Positions 34,557-42,051 of a stretch of DNA of 64,000 nucleotides are shown piece after piece; within the stretch, counting starts at the first letter, position 1, and each line of letters opens with the position of its first letter. A program made the position numbers and the translations under genes. This DNA is from CAVQGZ01 sp964400785. GTDB lineage: Bacteria > Actinomycetota > Actinomycetes > Jiangellales > Jiangellaceae. The stretch spans positions 1-64,000 of the forward strand of contig CAYNWB010000004.1 in assembly GCA_964400785.1 (NCBI GenBank), in the 5' to 3' direction. Under the pieces are notes generated by a model, which did not search any database, was not told the origin of the DNA, and saw nothing but the letters and a program-made list of their open reading frames with translations.

Positions 34557-35557
34557 GACCCCTCGACGACGTCGACGTGGATGTGGTCGAGGTGGCGGTC
34601 GGTGACGGTGGTGCTGCCCGACGGGTGGGTGTAGTCGCGCCACCCCTGCGCCCCCCGGCGAGCCGACCAGATCTTGTCGTCGTAGATGACGACCGCGACG
34701 CCGAGGCGCTCGGCGTGGGCGACCAACCAGTGGGCGGCTGCCCAGCCCTCTCGCCCTCCGGCCCCGTCCTGCATCGGGAAGAACACGTCGAGGGCGAGTC
34801 CTCGGTCGTGGGTGGAGGTGCCTGCTGCGGTCTGGTAGGTCGAGATCGGGGTGTCGGCACCGAACCAGGCCCGAAGCTCGTCGGCGACCGACTGCGCTCG
34901 CGGGGTGAAGCCGGAGGGGTCGGCCTGCTCGACGGCATGGCCGCTGTGCCGGATCGAGCACGACAGCGTGGCCGGCGACCAGCCGCTCAGCGCCGACGCG
35001 AGCACACGGGCGTCCTGCTCGTGGTCGGCGTAGGCGGTGGGGAAGGCGCTTCGCTGCACGGCCTGCGCGGCGTCGGTGACGGGCATCTCGGCGTAGCCGG
35101 GCACCTTCACGAGCTCGTCGTAGAACCTGCCGGCCGCGTACACCGGGTCCTGCACCTGCTCGGCAGACCCCCACCCCTGCGACGGCCGCTGCTGGAACAG
35201 GCCCAGGGAGTCGCGGTCGCCGTAGTCGAGGTTGAGCAGCTTCGACTCCTGGTAGGCGGTCGCGAGCGCGATGGTCACGGCGCGCGCCGGCAGGCCTCGG
35301 CGCTCTGCCACGGCAGCGATGGTCGCGGCGTTGGCCGCCTGCTCGGGGGTGAGCCTGACCGTCTGCTCGCCCAGGGTGGCCTCGCAGCGCGGAAGCAGCG
35401 CGAGCGAGGGCAGGGCGTTGCCGGCCCACTGGTAGCCACCGACGAGCACGCCGGCCACCAGCGTCAGGACGACCAGCGCGCCGACGAACCCACCGCCGCG
35501 GCGCCGCCGGCGCGGCGGTTCGCCTGCGGGAGGGTGACGCTGCAGGGTCGACGACAT
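34553..35557 (-). CDS. membrane-anchored lysozyme-like / LAS-peptidase-like wall protein
   Basis: A 334-residue protein. A Pro/Arg-rich cytoplasmic start and one membrane helix (about residues 24-43) are followed by a lysozyme-like region (ALATAYQESKLLNLDYGDRD, then SLGLFQQRPSQGWG) with the conserved Glu of transglycosylase-like folds. The C-terminal part (about 215-330) has THDRGLALDVFF and LDHIHVDVV, the His/Asp and HxH metal-ligand pattern of LAS (VanY/D,D-carboxypeptidase-like) peptidases. The combination suggests a peptidoglycan-binding or cleaving protein; activity is not proven. Similar proteins are often mislabelled as heavy-metal transporters. It is coupled to DUF192 downstream. Confidence 0.75.
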   Translation of the reverse strand: MSSTLQRHPPAGEPPRRRRRGGGFVGALVVLTLVAGVLVGGYQWAGNALPSLALLPRCEATLGEQTVRLTPEQAANAATIAAVAERRGLPARAVTIALATAYQESKLLNLDYGDRDSLGLFQQRPSQGWGSAEQVQDPVYAAGRFYDELVKVPGYAEMPVTDAAQAVQRSAFPTAYADHEQDARVLASALSGWSPATLSCSIRHSGHAVEQADPSGFTPRAQSVADELRAWFGADTPISTYQTAAGTSTHDRGLALDVFFPMQDGAGGREGWAAAHWLVAHAERLGVAVVIYDDKIWSARRGAQGWRDYTHPSGSTTVTDRHLDHIHVDVVEGS

Positions 35558-35614
35558 CGTCGCCCCATGGTACGTGGGAGCGGTCGCACCTGCCGCCTGA
35601 CGCCCGGGGCGTCG

Positions 35615-36577
35615 TCAGTCGTTGGTGTGCAGCGCGGCGTTGAGGCCGCCCCACGACCCGGTGCGCGGCAGCGCCTCGACCGACCCCGTGAGGGAGTTGC
35701 GGCGGAACAGCATGTCGTGCGCGCCGGACAGCTCTCGGGCGGCCACGGTTGTCGCGTCGGGCAGGGCGACCTTTGTGCCGGCAGTCAGGTAGAGACCGGC
35801 CTCGACCACGCACCTGTCGCCGAGTGATATCCCCAGCCCGGCGTTGGCGCCGAGCAGGCAGCCCTGCCCGATCGAGATGACCGTGGTGCCTCCGCCGGAC
35901 AGCGTGCCCATGATCGAGGCGCCGCCGCCGATGTCGGACCCGTCACCGACGACGACCCCGGCCGAGATGCGCCCCTCCACCATCGACGCCCCGAGCGTCC
36001 CGGCGTTGAAGTTGACGAACCCCTCGTGCATCACCGTGGTGCCCGGTGCCAGGTGAGCCCCGAGGCGCACTCGGTCGGCGTCGGCGATGCGCACCCCGGT
36101 CGGCACGACGTAGTCGACCATGCGGGGAAACTTGTCCACGCCGAGCACCGTCACCGGTCCCCTGCTCGACAGCCGTGCCCGCGTCTGCTCGAAGCCCTCG
36201 ACCGGGCACGGCCCGGCAGAGGTCCACACGACGTTGGGCAGCACGCCGAACAGGCCGTCGAGGTTCTGCCCGTGGGGTCGTACGAGCCGGTGCGAGAGCA
36301 GGTGCAGTCGCAGGTACGCGTCGGCCACGTCGGTGGGCGGGTCGTCCAGGTCGATCACCGCGCGGACGAAGGCTCGCTGCACGCCGCGCAGGGCGTCTGT
36401 AGCCTCCAGGCGGATCAGGTCGGCGTCGGGCGGGTGCCCCGGCTCGGGGCGGCCCAGCGAGGGTGCCGGGAACCAGGCGTCGAGCACGTCTCCGTCCGCG
36501 CTCACGGTGGCCAGACCGTCCGCCCAGGCCGAGCGGTCGGCCGTCGAAGCATCGGCGGGCTGCTGCGTGGGCTGCAT
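35615..36577 (-). CDS. dapD: 2,3,4,5-tetrahydropyridine-2,6-dicarboxylate N-succinyltransferase
   Basis: A 320-residue acyltransferase of the actinobacterial DapD type, which succinylates tetrahydrodipicolinate using succinyl-CoA. The N-terminal domain (1-150) is followed by a left-handed beta-helix (hexapeptide repeats from GVRIADADRVRLGAHLAPGT to GDRCVVEAGLYLTAGTKV) and a C-terminal cap. The catalytic MHEGFVNFNAGTLG segment is intact. ATG 36577 was chosen over an upstream in-frame start because the extra residues are not conserved. The gene is divergent from dapE, so two steps of one pathway are expressed from a shared 38-bp intergenic region. Confidence 0.95.
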   Translation of the reverse strand: MQPTQQPADASTADRSAWADGLATVSADGDVLDAWFPAPSLGRPEPGHPPDADLIRLEATDALRGVQRAFVRAVIDLDDPPTDVADAYLRLHLLSHRLVRPHGQNLDGLFGVLPNVVWTSAGPCPVEGFEQTRARLSSRGPVTVLGVDKFPRMVDYVVPTGVRIADADRVRLGAHLAPGTTVMHEGFVNFNAGTLGASMVEGRISAGVVVGDGSDIGGGASIMGTLSGGGTTVISIGQGCLLGANAGLGISLGDRCVVEAGLYLTAGTKVALPDATTVAARELSGAHDMLFRRNSLTGSVEALPRTGSWGGLNAALHTND

Positions 36578-36602
36578 GCACTCAGCCTGCCATCTGGCCC
36601 GG

Positions 36603-36608
36603 TAGCGT
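36603..36608 (+). promoter_or_regulatory. -10 box, leaderless start of dapE
   Basis: TAGCGT seven bases before GTG 36616, in the short dapD-dapE intergenic region. On the opposite strand CAGGCT (36589-36584), six bases before the dapD ATG, may be the corresponding box for dapD. Confidence 0.5.
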
Positions 36609-36615
36609 CTGGACG

Positions 36616-37695
36616 GTGCCACCGTTGCCAGTGTTCGCCGGGGTCGTCCCGCTCACCCGAGCGCTCTGCGACATCGAGTCCGTCAGTGGCGACGAGGAGC
36701 CGCTGGCCGACGCCGTGCAGCAGACGCTGGCACAGATCGGCGGCTGGCACGTGCTGCGGCACGGCAACGCGGTGGTCGCTCGTACCGACCTCGGCCGTGA
36801 TCGGCGCGTCGTGCTCGCCGGCCACCTCGACACCGTGCCGGTGGCGGCGAACCTGCCGGCGCACCTCGACGGTGACGAGCACACCGGCACGCTGCACGGC
36901 CGCGGCACCGTGGACATGAAGGGCGGCGTGGCCGTGATGCTGCGCCTGGCGTCCACACTCGCCGAGCCGGCGCACGACGTGACCCTCGTGCTCTACGACT
37001 GCGAGGAGGTCGAGGCGACCCGCAACGGCCTCGGGCACCTGGTTCGTGAGCACCCCGGCTGGGTCGTGGGGGACGTCGCGGTGCTGCTGGAGCCCACCGA
37101 CGGCCGCATCGAGGGCGGCTGCCAGGGCACGATGCGAGTGGAGGTCGTCGTGCCCGGCACGGCGGCCCACTCCGCCCGCGCCTGGCAGGGCACGAACGCG
37201 GTGCACGCCGCTGCTGAGGTGCTCGACCGGCTCGTTGCCTACCGTCCTCGCCACGTCGACGTGGACGGGCTGACGTATCGCGAGGGCCTCAACGCCGTGC
37301 ACATCCGCGGGGGGATAGCGGGCAACGTGATCCCCGACGAGTGTGTCGTGACCGTCAACTACCGGTTCGCCCCGGACAAGGACGAGCAGGCCGCGCTGGC
37401 TCACGTGCGCGAGGTGTTCGACGGGTACGAGCTGCGGGTCACCGACAGCTCGCCGGGGGCCCGTCCCGGTCTGAACCACCCCGCGGTGGCCTCCCTGGTG
37501 CGGGCGGCGGGCGAGCCCGTCGGCCCGAAGTACGGCTGGACCGACGTGGCCCGGTTCACCGCCCTGGGGGTGCCGGCCGTCAACTACGGCCCCGGCAACC
37601 CCGAGCTTGCCCACCGGGACGACGAGCACGTGCCCGTGGCGCAGCTGCGTCGCTGCGAGGACGTCCTCACCCGCTGGCTGTCGCAGGCCGACTAG
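36616..37695 (+). CDS. dapE: succinyl-diaminopimelate desuccinylase
   Basis: A 359-residue di-zinc M20 amidohydrolase. The metal ligands are in VLAGHLDTVP, GRGTVDMKGG and DCEEVE (adjacent catalytic Glu pair), with a further His near PGNPELAHRDDE. A dimerisation insert lies in the middle. It hydrolyses N-succinyl-LL-DAP to LL-DAP and succinate. The GTG at 36616 is set by the leaderless spacing, and the annotated product begins VPPLPVFAGVVPLTRAL. With dapC and dapD it completes a three-gene DAP cluster interrupted by envelope genes. Confidence 0.94.
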   Translation: MPPLPVFAGVVPLTRALCDIESVSGDEEPLADAVQQTLAQIGGWHVLRHGNAVVARTDLGRDRRVVLAGHLDTVPVAANLPAHLDGDEHTGTLHGRGTVDMKGGVAVMLRLASTLAEPAHDVTLVLYDCEEVEATRNGLGHLVREHPGWVVGDVAVLLEPTDGRIEGGCQGTMRVEVVVPGTAAHSARAWQGTNAVHAAAEVLDRLVAYRPRHVDVDGLTYREGLNAVHIRGGIAGNVIPDECVVTVNYRFAPDKDEQAALAHVREVFDGYELRVTDSSPGARPGLNHPAVASLVRAAGEPVGPKYGWTDVARFTALGVPAVNYGPGNPELAHRDDEHVPVAQLRRCEDVLTRWLSQAD

Positions 37696-37698
37696 CCT
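37693..37698 (+). promoter_or_regulatory. -10 box before the LOG gene
   Basis: TAGCCT overlaps the dapE stop codon and lies six bases before GTG 37705. It would give a leaderless internal transcript in addition to read-through from dapE. Confidence 0.4.
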
Positions 37699-37704
37699 CG
37701 CCCG

Positions 37705-38541
37705 GTGACCGACGACCGCCCGGGCGGTGCCGCGCCCGACGACGACCCGATGGCCGACCCTGGTCTGGTGGCGCCTGCTCATCCCTCGGAACGACGCCGG
37801 GGCCGCATCACCCTGCGTCGCGACCAGGTCGAGCGCAGCACCACCGACCAGCGGCTGCTGGACTCCCGCGGCCCGACCGACTGGGTGCACCAGGACCCGT
37901 GGCGGGTGCTGCGCATCCAGTCGGAGTTCGTCGAGGGCTTCGGCATGCTCGCCGAGCTCGGACGGGCCGTGAGCGTCTTCGGCTCCGCGCGCACCGACGC
38001 GGACGACGCCCGCTACGTCCAGGCACGCGAGCTGGGACGGCGTCTGGCCAGGGCGGGCTACGCGGTGATCACCGGTGGCGGGCCGGGGGTGATGGAGGGC
38101 GCCAACCGTGGAGCGGTGGACGTCGGAGGCGTGTCGGTCGGGCTCGGCATCGAGCTTCCCTTCGAGCAGCGCCTCAACGACTGGGTCGACATCGGCATCA
38201 ACTTTCGCTACTTCTTCGCGCGCAAGACGATGTTCCTCAAGTACTCGCAGGGTTTTGTGGTGTTCCCCGGCGGGTTCGGCACCATGGACGAGATGTTCGA
38301 GGCGCTGACGCTCACACAGACGGGCAAGGTGACGCAGTTCCCCGTGATCCTGGTCGGCTGCGACTACTGGTCGGGCCTGCTCGCGTGGCTGCGCGAGCAG
38401 GTGGCCGGCGTCGGCAACATCGACGTCGGCGACCTCGACCTGATCACGTGCACCGACGACCTCGACGAGGTGATGGACGTGCTCATGCAGGCTGACGCGC
38501 AGCGGCAGACCCGTGACGAGGCCGAGCTGTACCGGCGCTGA
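37705..38541 (+). CDS. LOG-family nucleoside 5'-monophosphate phosphoribohydrolase (TIGR00730)
   Basis: A 278-residue member of the lysine-decarboxylase-like LOG family. GGGPGVMEGANRGA and PGGFGTMDEMFEAL (the PGGxGTxxE motif) form the nucleotide site. Enzymes of this type release the base from nucleoside monophosphates; plant and fungal forms activate cytokinins. The N-terminal 75 residues are a family-typical extension. It corresponds in position to M. tuberculosis Rv1205. The product is cytosolic and no partner is suggested by the neighbours. Confidence 0.92.
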   Translation: MTDDRPGGAAPDDDPMADPGLVAPAHPSERRRGRITLRRDQVERSTTDQRLLDSRGPTDWVHQDPWRVLRIQSEFVEGFGMLAELGRAVSVFGSARTDADDARYVQARELGRRLARAGYAVITGGGPGVMEGANRGAVDVGGVSVGLGIELPFEQRLNDWVDIGINFRYFFARKTMFLKYSQGFVVFPGGFGTMDEMFEALTLTQTGKVTQFPVILVGCDYWSGLLAWLREQVAGVGNIDVGDLDLITCTDDLDEVMDVLMQADAQRQTRDEAELYRR

Positions 38542-38586
38542 CGCGCCACCACCACCGCGTCGGCTCCCGCGGGCGGGCAGGGCCGG

Positions 38587-39450
38587 TCAGGCGAGGCCGC
38601 GCCGCGCCACGCTGGGGGGACGCTCGCCCCGGATCGAGGCCACCATGTCGAGCACCTGCAGCGTCGGAGCGACCTCGTGAGCCCGGAACACCCGGGCGCC
38701 GTGCCACCGGGCGACGGCGGTGGCGGCGAGCGTGCCGGTGAGGCGATCGCCGACCGGGCGGTCGAGGGTCTCACCGACGAAGTCCTTGTTCGACAGGCTC
38801 ACGAGCACCGGCCAGCCTGTGCCCACCAGGGCGTCCAGGCGCCGGGTGAGCTCCAACGAGTGGTAGGTGTTCTTGCCGAAGTCGTGGGTGGGGTCGATCA
38901 GGATCCCGTCGGCACGGGCACCCAGAGCCACCGCTCGTCGTGCGAGCGCCACGACCCGCGACAGAACGTCCTGCACCGCGTCGTCGTAGGCCACCCGGTG
39001 CGGACGCGAGCGCGGCGCCAGCGGCCCGACGTGGCTGCAGACCAGCCCGACACCGGTCTGCGCAGCGACCTCGGCGAGCCGGGGATCGGCGCCTGACCAC
39101 GTGTCGTTGAGCAGAGCAGCCCCCGCCGCGGCCACCTCGACGGCCACGTCCGAGCGCCAGGTGTCCACGCTCACCGCGACGTCGGGGTGCCGCTCGGCCA
39201 CGGTCGCGACGAACGGGACGACCCGCCGCATCTCCTCGGCCACGTCGACCTCGTCCCCGGGACCCGCCTTGACGCCGCCGACGTCGACGATGCGCGCCCC
39301 CTGCGAGACCACCTCGTCCACGCGCTCGAGCGCGGCGGAGGCTGCATAGGTGGCCCCTCGGTCGTAGAACGAGTCCGGGGTGCGGTTGATGATCGCCATC
39401 ACGGCATGCTCACCCTCGCCGAGGGTCACCGGTCCCAGTCGCAGCGACAC
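38587..39450 (-). CDS. folP2: dihydropteroate synthase homologue, FolP2 type
   Basis: A 287-residue TIM-barrel protein of the pterin-binding family. The first loop reads INRTPDSFYDRG, where canonical DHPS has NxTPDSFxDGG. The second loop, normally DIGGESTRPG, is DVGGVKAGPG, and the SRK region is SNKDFVG. These changes match FolP2 of mycobacteria, which is reported not to supply DHPS activity. The neighbourhood (LOG, tag, DUF3117, glgM) is that of Rv1207. A gpgS gene, which follows folP2 in mycobacteria, is absent here. GTG 39450 has a strong GGGAGGA site five bases upstream. Confidence 0.88.
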   Translation of the reverse strand: MSLRLGPVTLGEGEHAVMAIINRTPDSFYDRGATYAASAALERVDEVVSQGARIVDVGGVKAGPGDEVDVAEEMRRVVPFVATVAERHPDVAVSVDTWRSDVAVEVAAAGAALLNDTWSGADPRLAEVAAQTGVGLVCSHVGPLAPRSRPHRVAYDDAVQDVLSRVVALARRAVALGARADGILIDPTHDFGKNTYHSLELTRRLDALVGTGWPVLVSLSNKDFVGETLDRPVGDRLTGTLAATAVARWHGARVFRAHEVAPTLQVLDMVASIRGERPPSVARRGLA

Positions 39451-39509
39451 CAGAGTCCTCCCTGCTCCCGAGGGGGCGCGGCCCCTGCTCGCGTGGGACG
39501 ATCGGCTCC

Positions 39510-39986
39510 ATGAGCGCAACCTTCGAGGTGTCGGTGCCGGTCGCCGCCCCTGCGCAGGCTACGTGGTCGGTGCTCACCGACTGGGGCCGGCAGTCGGAGT
39601 GGGCAGTGCTGACGAGCACGCGCGGCATCGGCCCGACGGGAGGCCGGGCGCTCGGTGAGCAGGTGCACGCATTCACCGGCATCGGCCGCGTCGGTTTTCT
39701 CGACACCATGGTCATCGAGCGGTGGGAGCCGCCACGGCTGTGCCGGGTGCGCAAGACCGGTCGCGTCGTGCGTGGTGCGGCCGAGTTCGCCGTCGAGCCG
39801 GTGGGTGAGGCCGCGTCACGGGTGACCTACCGCGCCGAGGTGCAGCTTCCCGGTGGCCGCGTCGGCATGTGGGTCTGGCCGCTCGTGCGGGCCGGGTTCG
39901 CCGCCGGGTTCACCCGCTCGCTGGCCTCGCTCGCCAGGATCGTGGAGCGGGAGCAGTCCGCGGTGGGCTCCCCGTCGGCTCGGTGA
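39510..39986 (+). CDS. SRPBCC (polyketide cyclase/dehydrase-like) protein
   Basis: A 158-residue protein of the START/SRPBCC superfamily. A first strand (FEVSVPVAAPAQATWSVLTDW), central strands and a long C-terminal helix (about residues 118-148) enclose a hydrophobic cavity. The ligand or substrate cannot be named. GACGAT seven bases before the ATG might be a weak leaderless -10. Its stop overlaps the tag gene as GTGA, giving translational coupling to the DNA glycosylase, with no clear functional reason. Confidence 0.8.
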   Translation: MSATFEVSVPVAAPAQATWSVLTDWGRQSEWAVLTSTRGIGPTGGRALGEQVHAFTGIGRVGFLDTMVIERWEPPRLCRVRKTGRVVRGAAEFAVEPVGEAASRVTYRAEVQLPGGRVGMWVWPLVRAGFAAGFTRSLASLARIVEREQSAVGSPSAR

Positions 39987-40597
39987 ACGACTGGTCGACG
40001 CGGCGGGCCGAGCCCGGACCGGACGGACGGCTGCGCTGCCCGTGGGTCGCGGGGGCGAAGGCCCCGGCCGACTACGTGGCCTACCACGACCACGAGTGGG
40101 GCCGTGCCGTGCACGGCGACTCGGCGGTGCTGGAGCGCATCGTGCTGGAGGGCTTCCAGTCCGGCCTGTCGTGGTTGACGATCCTGCGCAAGCGCCCCGC
40201 GTTTCGCACAGCCTTCGCCGGTTTCGACCCCCGCGCCCTGTCGCTGCTCACCGAGCACGACGTCGACCGGCTCATGACACACGCCGGGATCGTGCGCCAC
40301 CGCCGCAAGATCGAGGCGGCCATCACCAACGGCCGTGCCGCCGCCGCCTTGCTCGAGCGGGACGGCGAGGGTGCCCTGGACCGACTGTTCTGGTCGTTCG
40401 CGCCGCCGACCCCGCCGGCCGCTGCCCCTGCCACGCTCGGCGAGGTGCCGACGACGACACCGGAGTCGACCGCCCTGGCCTCGGCCCTCAAGCGCGCAGG
40501 TTTCGTCTTCGTGGGACCGACGACGGCCTACGCGGCGATGCAGGCGTGCGGGCTCGTCAACGACCACCTCACCGGCTGCCTCGCTCGTGAGGGATAA
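39983..40597 (+). CDS. tag: DNA-3-methyladenine glycosylase I
   Basis: A 204-residue HhH-superfamily glycosylase that excises 3-methyladenine from alkylated DNA. The N-terminal RCPW, the YHDHEWG segment, and the C-terminal NDHLTGC supply the Cys/His residues of the zinc snap. The catalytic pocket residues around GFQSGLSWLTILRKR are conserved. The length is typical. It starts at GTG 39983 within the stop of the SRPBCC gene. It corresponds to M. tuberculosis tagA (Rv1210), next to the DUF3117 gene as here. Confidence 0.95.
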   Translation: MNDWSTRRAEPGPDGRLRCPWVAGAKAPADYVAYHDHEWGRAVHGDSAVLERIVLEGFQSGLSWLTILRKRPAFRTAFAGFDPRALSLLTEHDVDRLMTHAGIVRHRRKIEAAITNGRAAAALLERDGEGALDRLFWSFAPPTPPAAAPATLGEVPTTTPESTALASALKRAGFVFVGPTTAYAAMQACGLVNDHLTGCLAREG

Positions 40598-40598
40598 T
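40593..40598 (+). promoter_or_regulatory. candidate -10 box of the DUF3117 gene
   Basis: GATAAT overlaps the tag stop codon and would give a leader of about 35 nt containing AAGGGGAG before ATG 40640. No matching -35 was found. Confidence 0.35.
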
Positions 40599-40639
40599 GG
40601 CCGTCGAGGCATCGTCGATCATGAGAAGGGGAGCGCACT

Positions 40640-40810
40640 ATGGCGGCAATGAAGCCGCGGACGGGCGACGGTCCGCTCGAAGTGACGAAAGAAGGCCGGG
40701 GCCTGGTCATGCGCGTCCCTCTCGAAGGGGGCGGGCGGCTCGTCGTCGAGATCAACGCCGACGAGGCGAACGCCTTGGGTGACGCCCTGAAGGCTGCCGC
40801 AGCGCTGTAG
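40640..40810 (+). CDS. DUF3117 small conserved protein
   Basis: A 56-residue protein, MAAMKPRTGDGPLEVTKEGR through VEINADEANALGDALKAAAAL, matching the actinobacterial DUF3117 family (Rv1211 in M. tuberculosis). AAGGGGAG at 40626-40633 precedes ATG 40640. The protein is predicted as a short beta-hairpin plus helix with no known function. The gene lies between tag and the convergent glgM, as in mycobacteria, and is followed by a strong inverted repeat. Confidence 0.9.
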   Translation: MAAMKPRTGDGPLEVTKEGRGLVMRVPLEGGGRLVVEINADEANALGDALKAAAAL

Positions 40811-40815
40811 CCACC

Positions 40816-40850
40816 ACGGTGTCGGCCGCCCCCGGGGCGGCTGGCACCGT
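40816..40850. terminator. bidirectional terminator between DUF3117 and glgM
   Basis: ACGGTGTCGGCCGCCCC (40816-40832) and GGGGCGGCTGGCACCGT (40834-40850) are complementary except for two positions. The hairpin fills the 45-bp gap between two convergent genes. No T-tract is present on either side. Confidence 0.7.
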
Positions 40851-40855
40851 CGCCC

Positions 40856-42028
40856 TCAGGACACGACGCTGCGGTACACCTGCAGCGTCTCGGCGGCGAT
40901 GGAGGGCCAGCTGAAGGCCTCGACGGCGCGGCGCCGCCCCGCGCGTCCCATCTGTGCCGCCCGGTCGGGTCGGGCCACGAGCTCGTTGATCTCCTCCGCC
41001 AACCCCGCCTCGAACGCGTCGGGGTCGCGTACGTCGTAGTGCACCAGCACGCCGGTCTCCCCGTGCGCGACGACCTCGGGGATGCCCCCCACGTCGCTGG
41101 CCACGACGGCCGTCTCGCACCCCATGGCCTCGAGGTTGACGATGCCCTGGGGCTCGTAGATGGACGGGCAGACGAACACCGTGGCGTGCGTGAGCACCTG
41201 TCGAACCTGCTCGCGGGGCAGCATCTCCGACACCCACACGACGCCGGTGCGCTCGGCCGTCAGCGTCTGCACCGCCTGCTCGGTCTCGGCCGCCAGCTCG
41301 GGTGTGTCGGGGGCCCCGGCCAGCAGCACGAGCTGCGCGTCCGGGTCGACCTGCCGCATCGCCCGCAGCAGGTGCGGCACCCCCTTCTGGCGGGTGATCC
41401 GCCCGACGAAGGCGACGGAGGGTCGGGTCGGGTCGACGCCGAGGCGTTCGAGCACGTCGGTGTCGGTGTCGGGACGGTAGAAGTCTGCGTCGATCCCGTT
41501 GTGCACCACGCGCACCTTCGCGGGGTCGACCCGCGGGTAGGCCGACAGGACGTCCTCACGCATGGCGTGACTCACGGCGATGATCGCGTCAGCGCCCTCG
41601 TAGGCCGTGCGTTCGGCGAAGCTCGACAGCCGGTACCCGCCGCCGAGCTGCTCGGCCTTCCAGGGCCGCAGCGGCTCAAGCGAGTGGGCGGTGACCACGT
41701 GCGGACGCCCGTGCAGCAGGGCTCCGACGTGGCCGGCCAGGTTCGTGTACCAGGTGTGCGAGTGCAGCACGTCCGGCTCGCCGTCCCGCCCCGACAGGTG
41801 AGCCAGCACGAGGTCGGTCGACAGCTGGCTGAGGGCCGCGTTGGCGTCCGGCATGCGCGGGTCGGTCTCGGCCGCGCAGGTCGCCCCCGGACGGTCCGGC
41901 CCCGAGCACAGCACGTCGACGGTCACCTCGGGCTGTGCCCGTAGCGCCGGGACGAGGTGGTCGACATGGACACCGGCGCCTCCGTAGACGTACGGGGGGA
42001 ACTCTCGGGTGATCAGGGCGACGCGCAT
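40856..42028 (-). CDS. glgM: ADP-glucose-dependent glycosyltransferase (GlgM/GlgA, GT4-like)
   Basis: A 390-residue retaining glycosyltransferase. The N-terminal loop VYGGAGVHVDHLVPAL, the donor site VAFVGRITRQKGVPHLL, and the EX7E motif EPQGIVNLEAM are present. In actinobacteria proteins of this length and locus, long called GlgA, are reported to be GlgM, which makes alpha-maltose-1-phosphate from ADP-glucose and glucose-1-phosphate for the GlgE route. Classical glycogen synthase remains an alternative. ATG 42028 is preceded by TACTGT six bases upstream. It is divergent from glgC, which supplies the ADP-glucose. Confidence 0.9.
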   Translation of the reverse strand: MRVALITREFPPYVYGGAGVHVDHLVPALRAQPEVTVDVLCSGPDRPGATCAAETDPRMPDANAALSQLSTDLVLAHLSGRDGEPDVLHSHTWYTNLAGHVGALLHGRPHVVTAHSLEPLRPWKAEQLGGGYRLSSFAERTAYEGADAIIAVSHAMREDVLSAYPRVDPAKVRVVHNGIDADFYRPDTDTDVLERLGVDPTRPSVAFVGRITRQKGVPHLLRAMRQVDPDAQLVLLAGAPDTPELAAETEQAVQTLTAERTGVVWVSEMLPREQVRQVLTHATVFVCPSIYEPQGIVNLEAMGCETAVVASDVGGIPEVVAHGETGVLVHYDVRDPDAFEAGLAEEINELVARPDRAAQMGRAGRRRAVEAFSWPSIAAETLQVYRSVVS

Positions 42029-42051
42029 GGGATGACAGTAGGGTGCCAAGC
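42029..42051. promoter_or_regulatory. overlapping divergent leaderless promoters of glgM and glgC
   Basis: The 23-bp gap contains TAGGGT (42039-42044, plus strand, 7 bases before the glgC ATG) and TACTGT (42040-42035, minus strand, 6 bases before the glgM ATG). The two -10 boxes share the TA at 42039-42040, so polymerase cannot occupy both at once. Confidence 0.6.
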
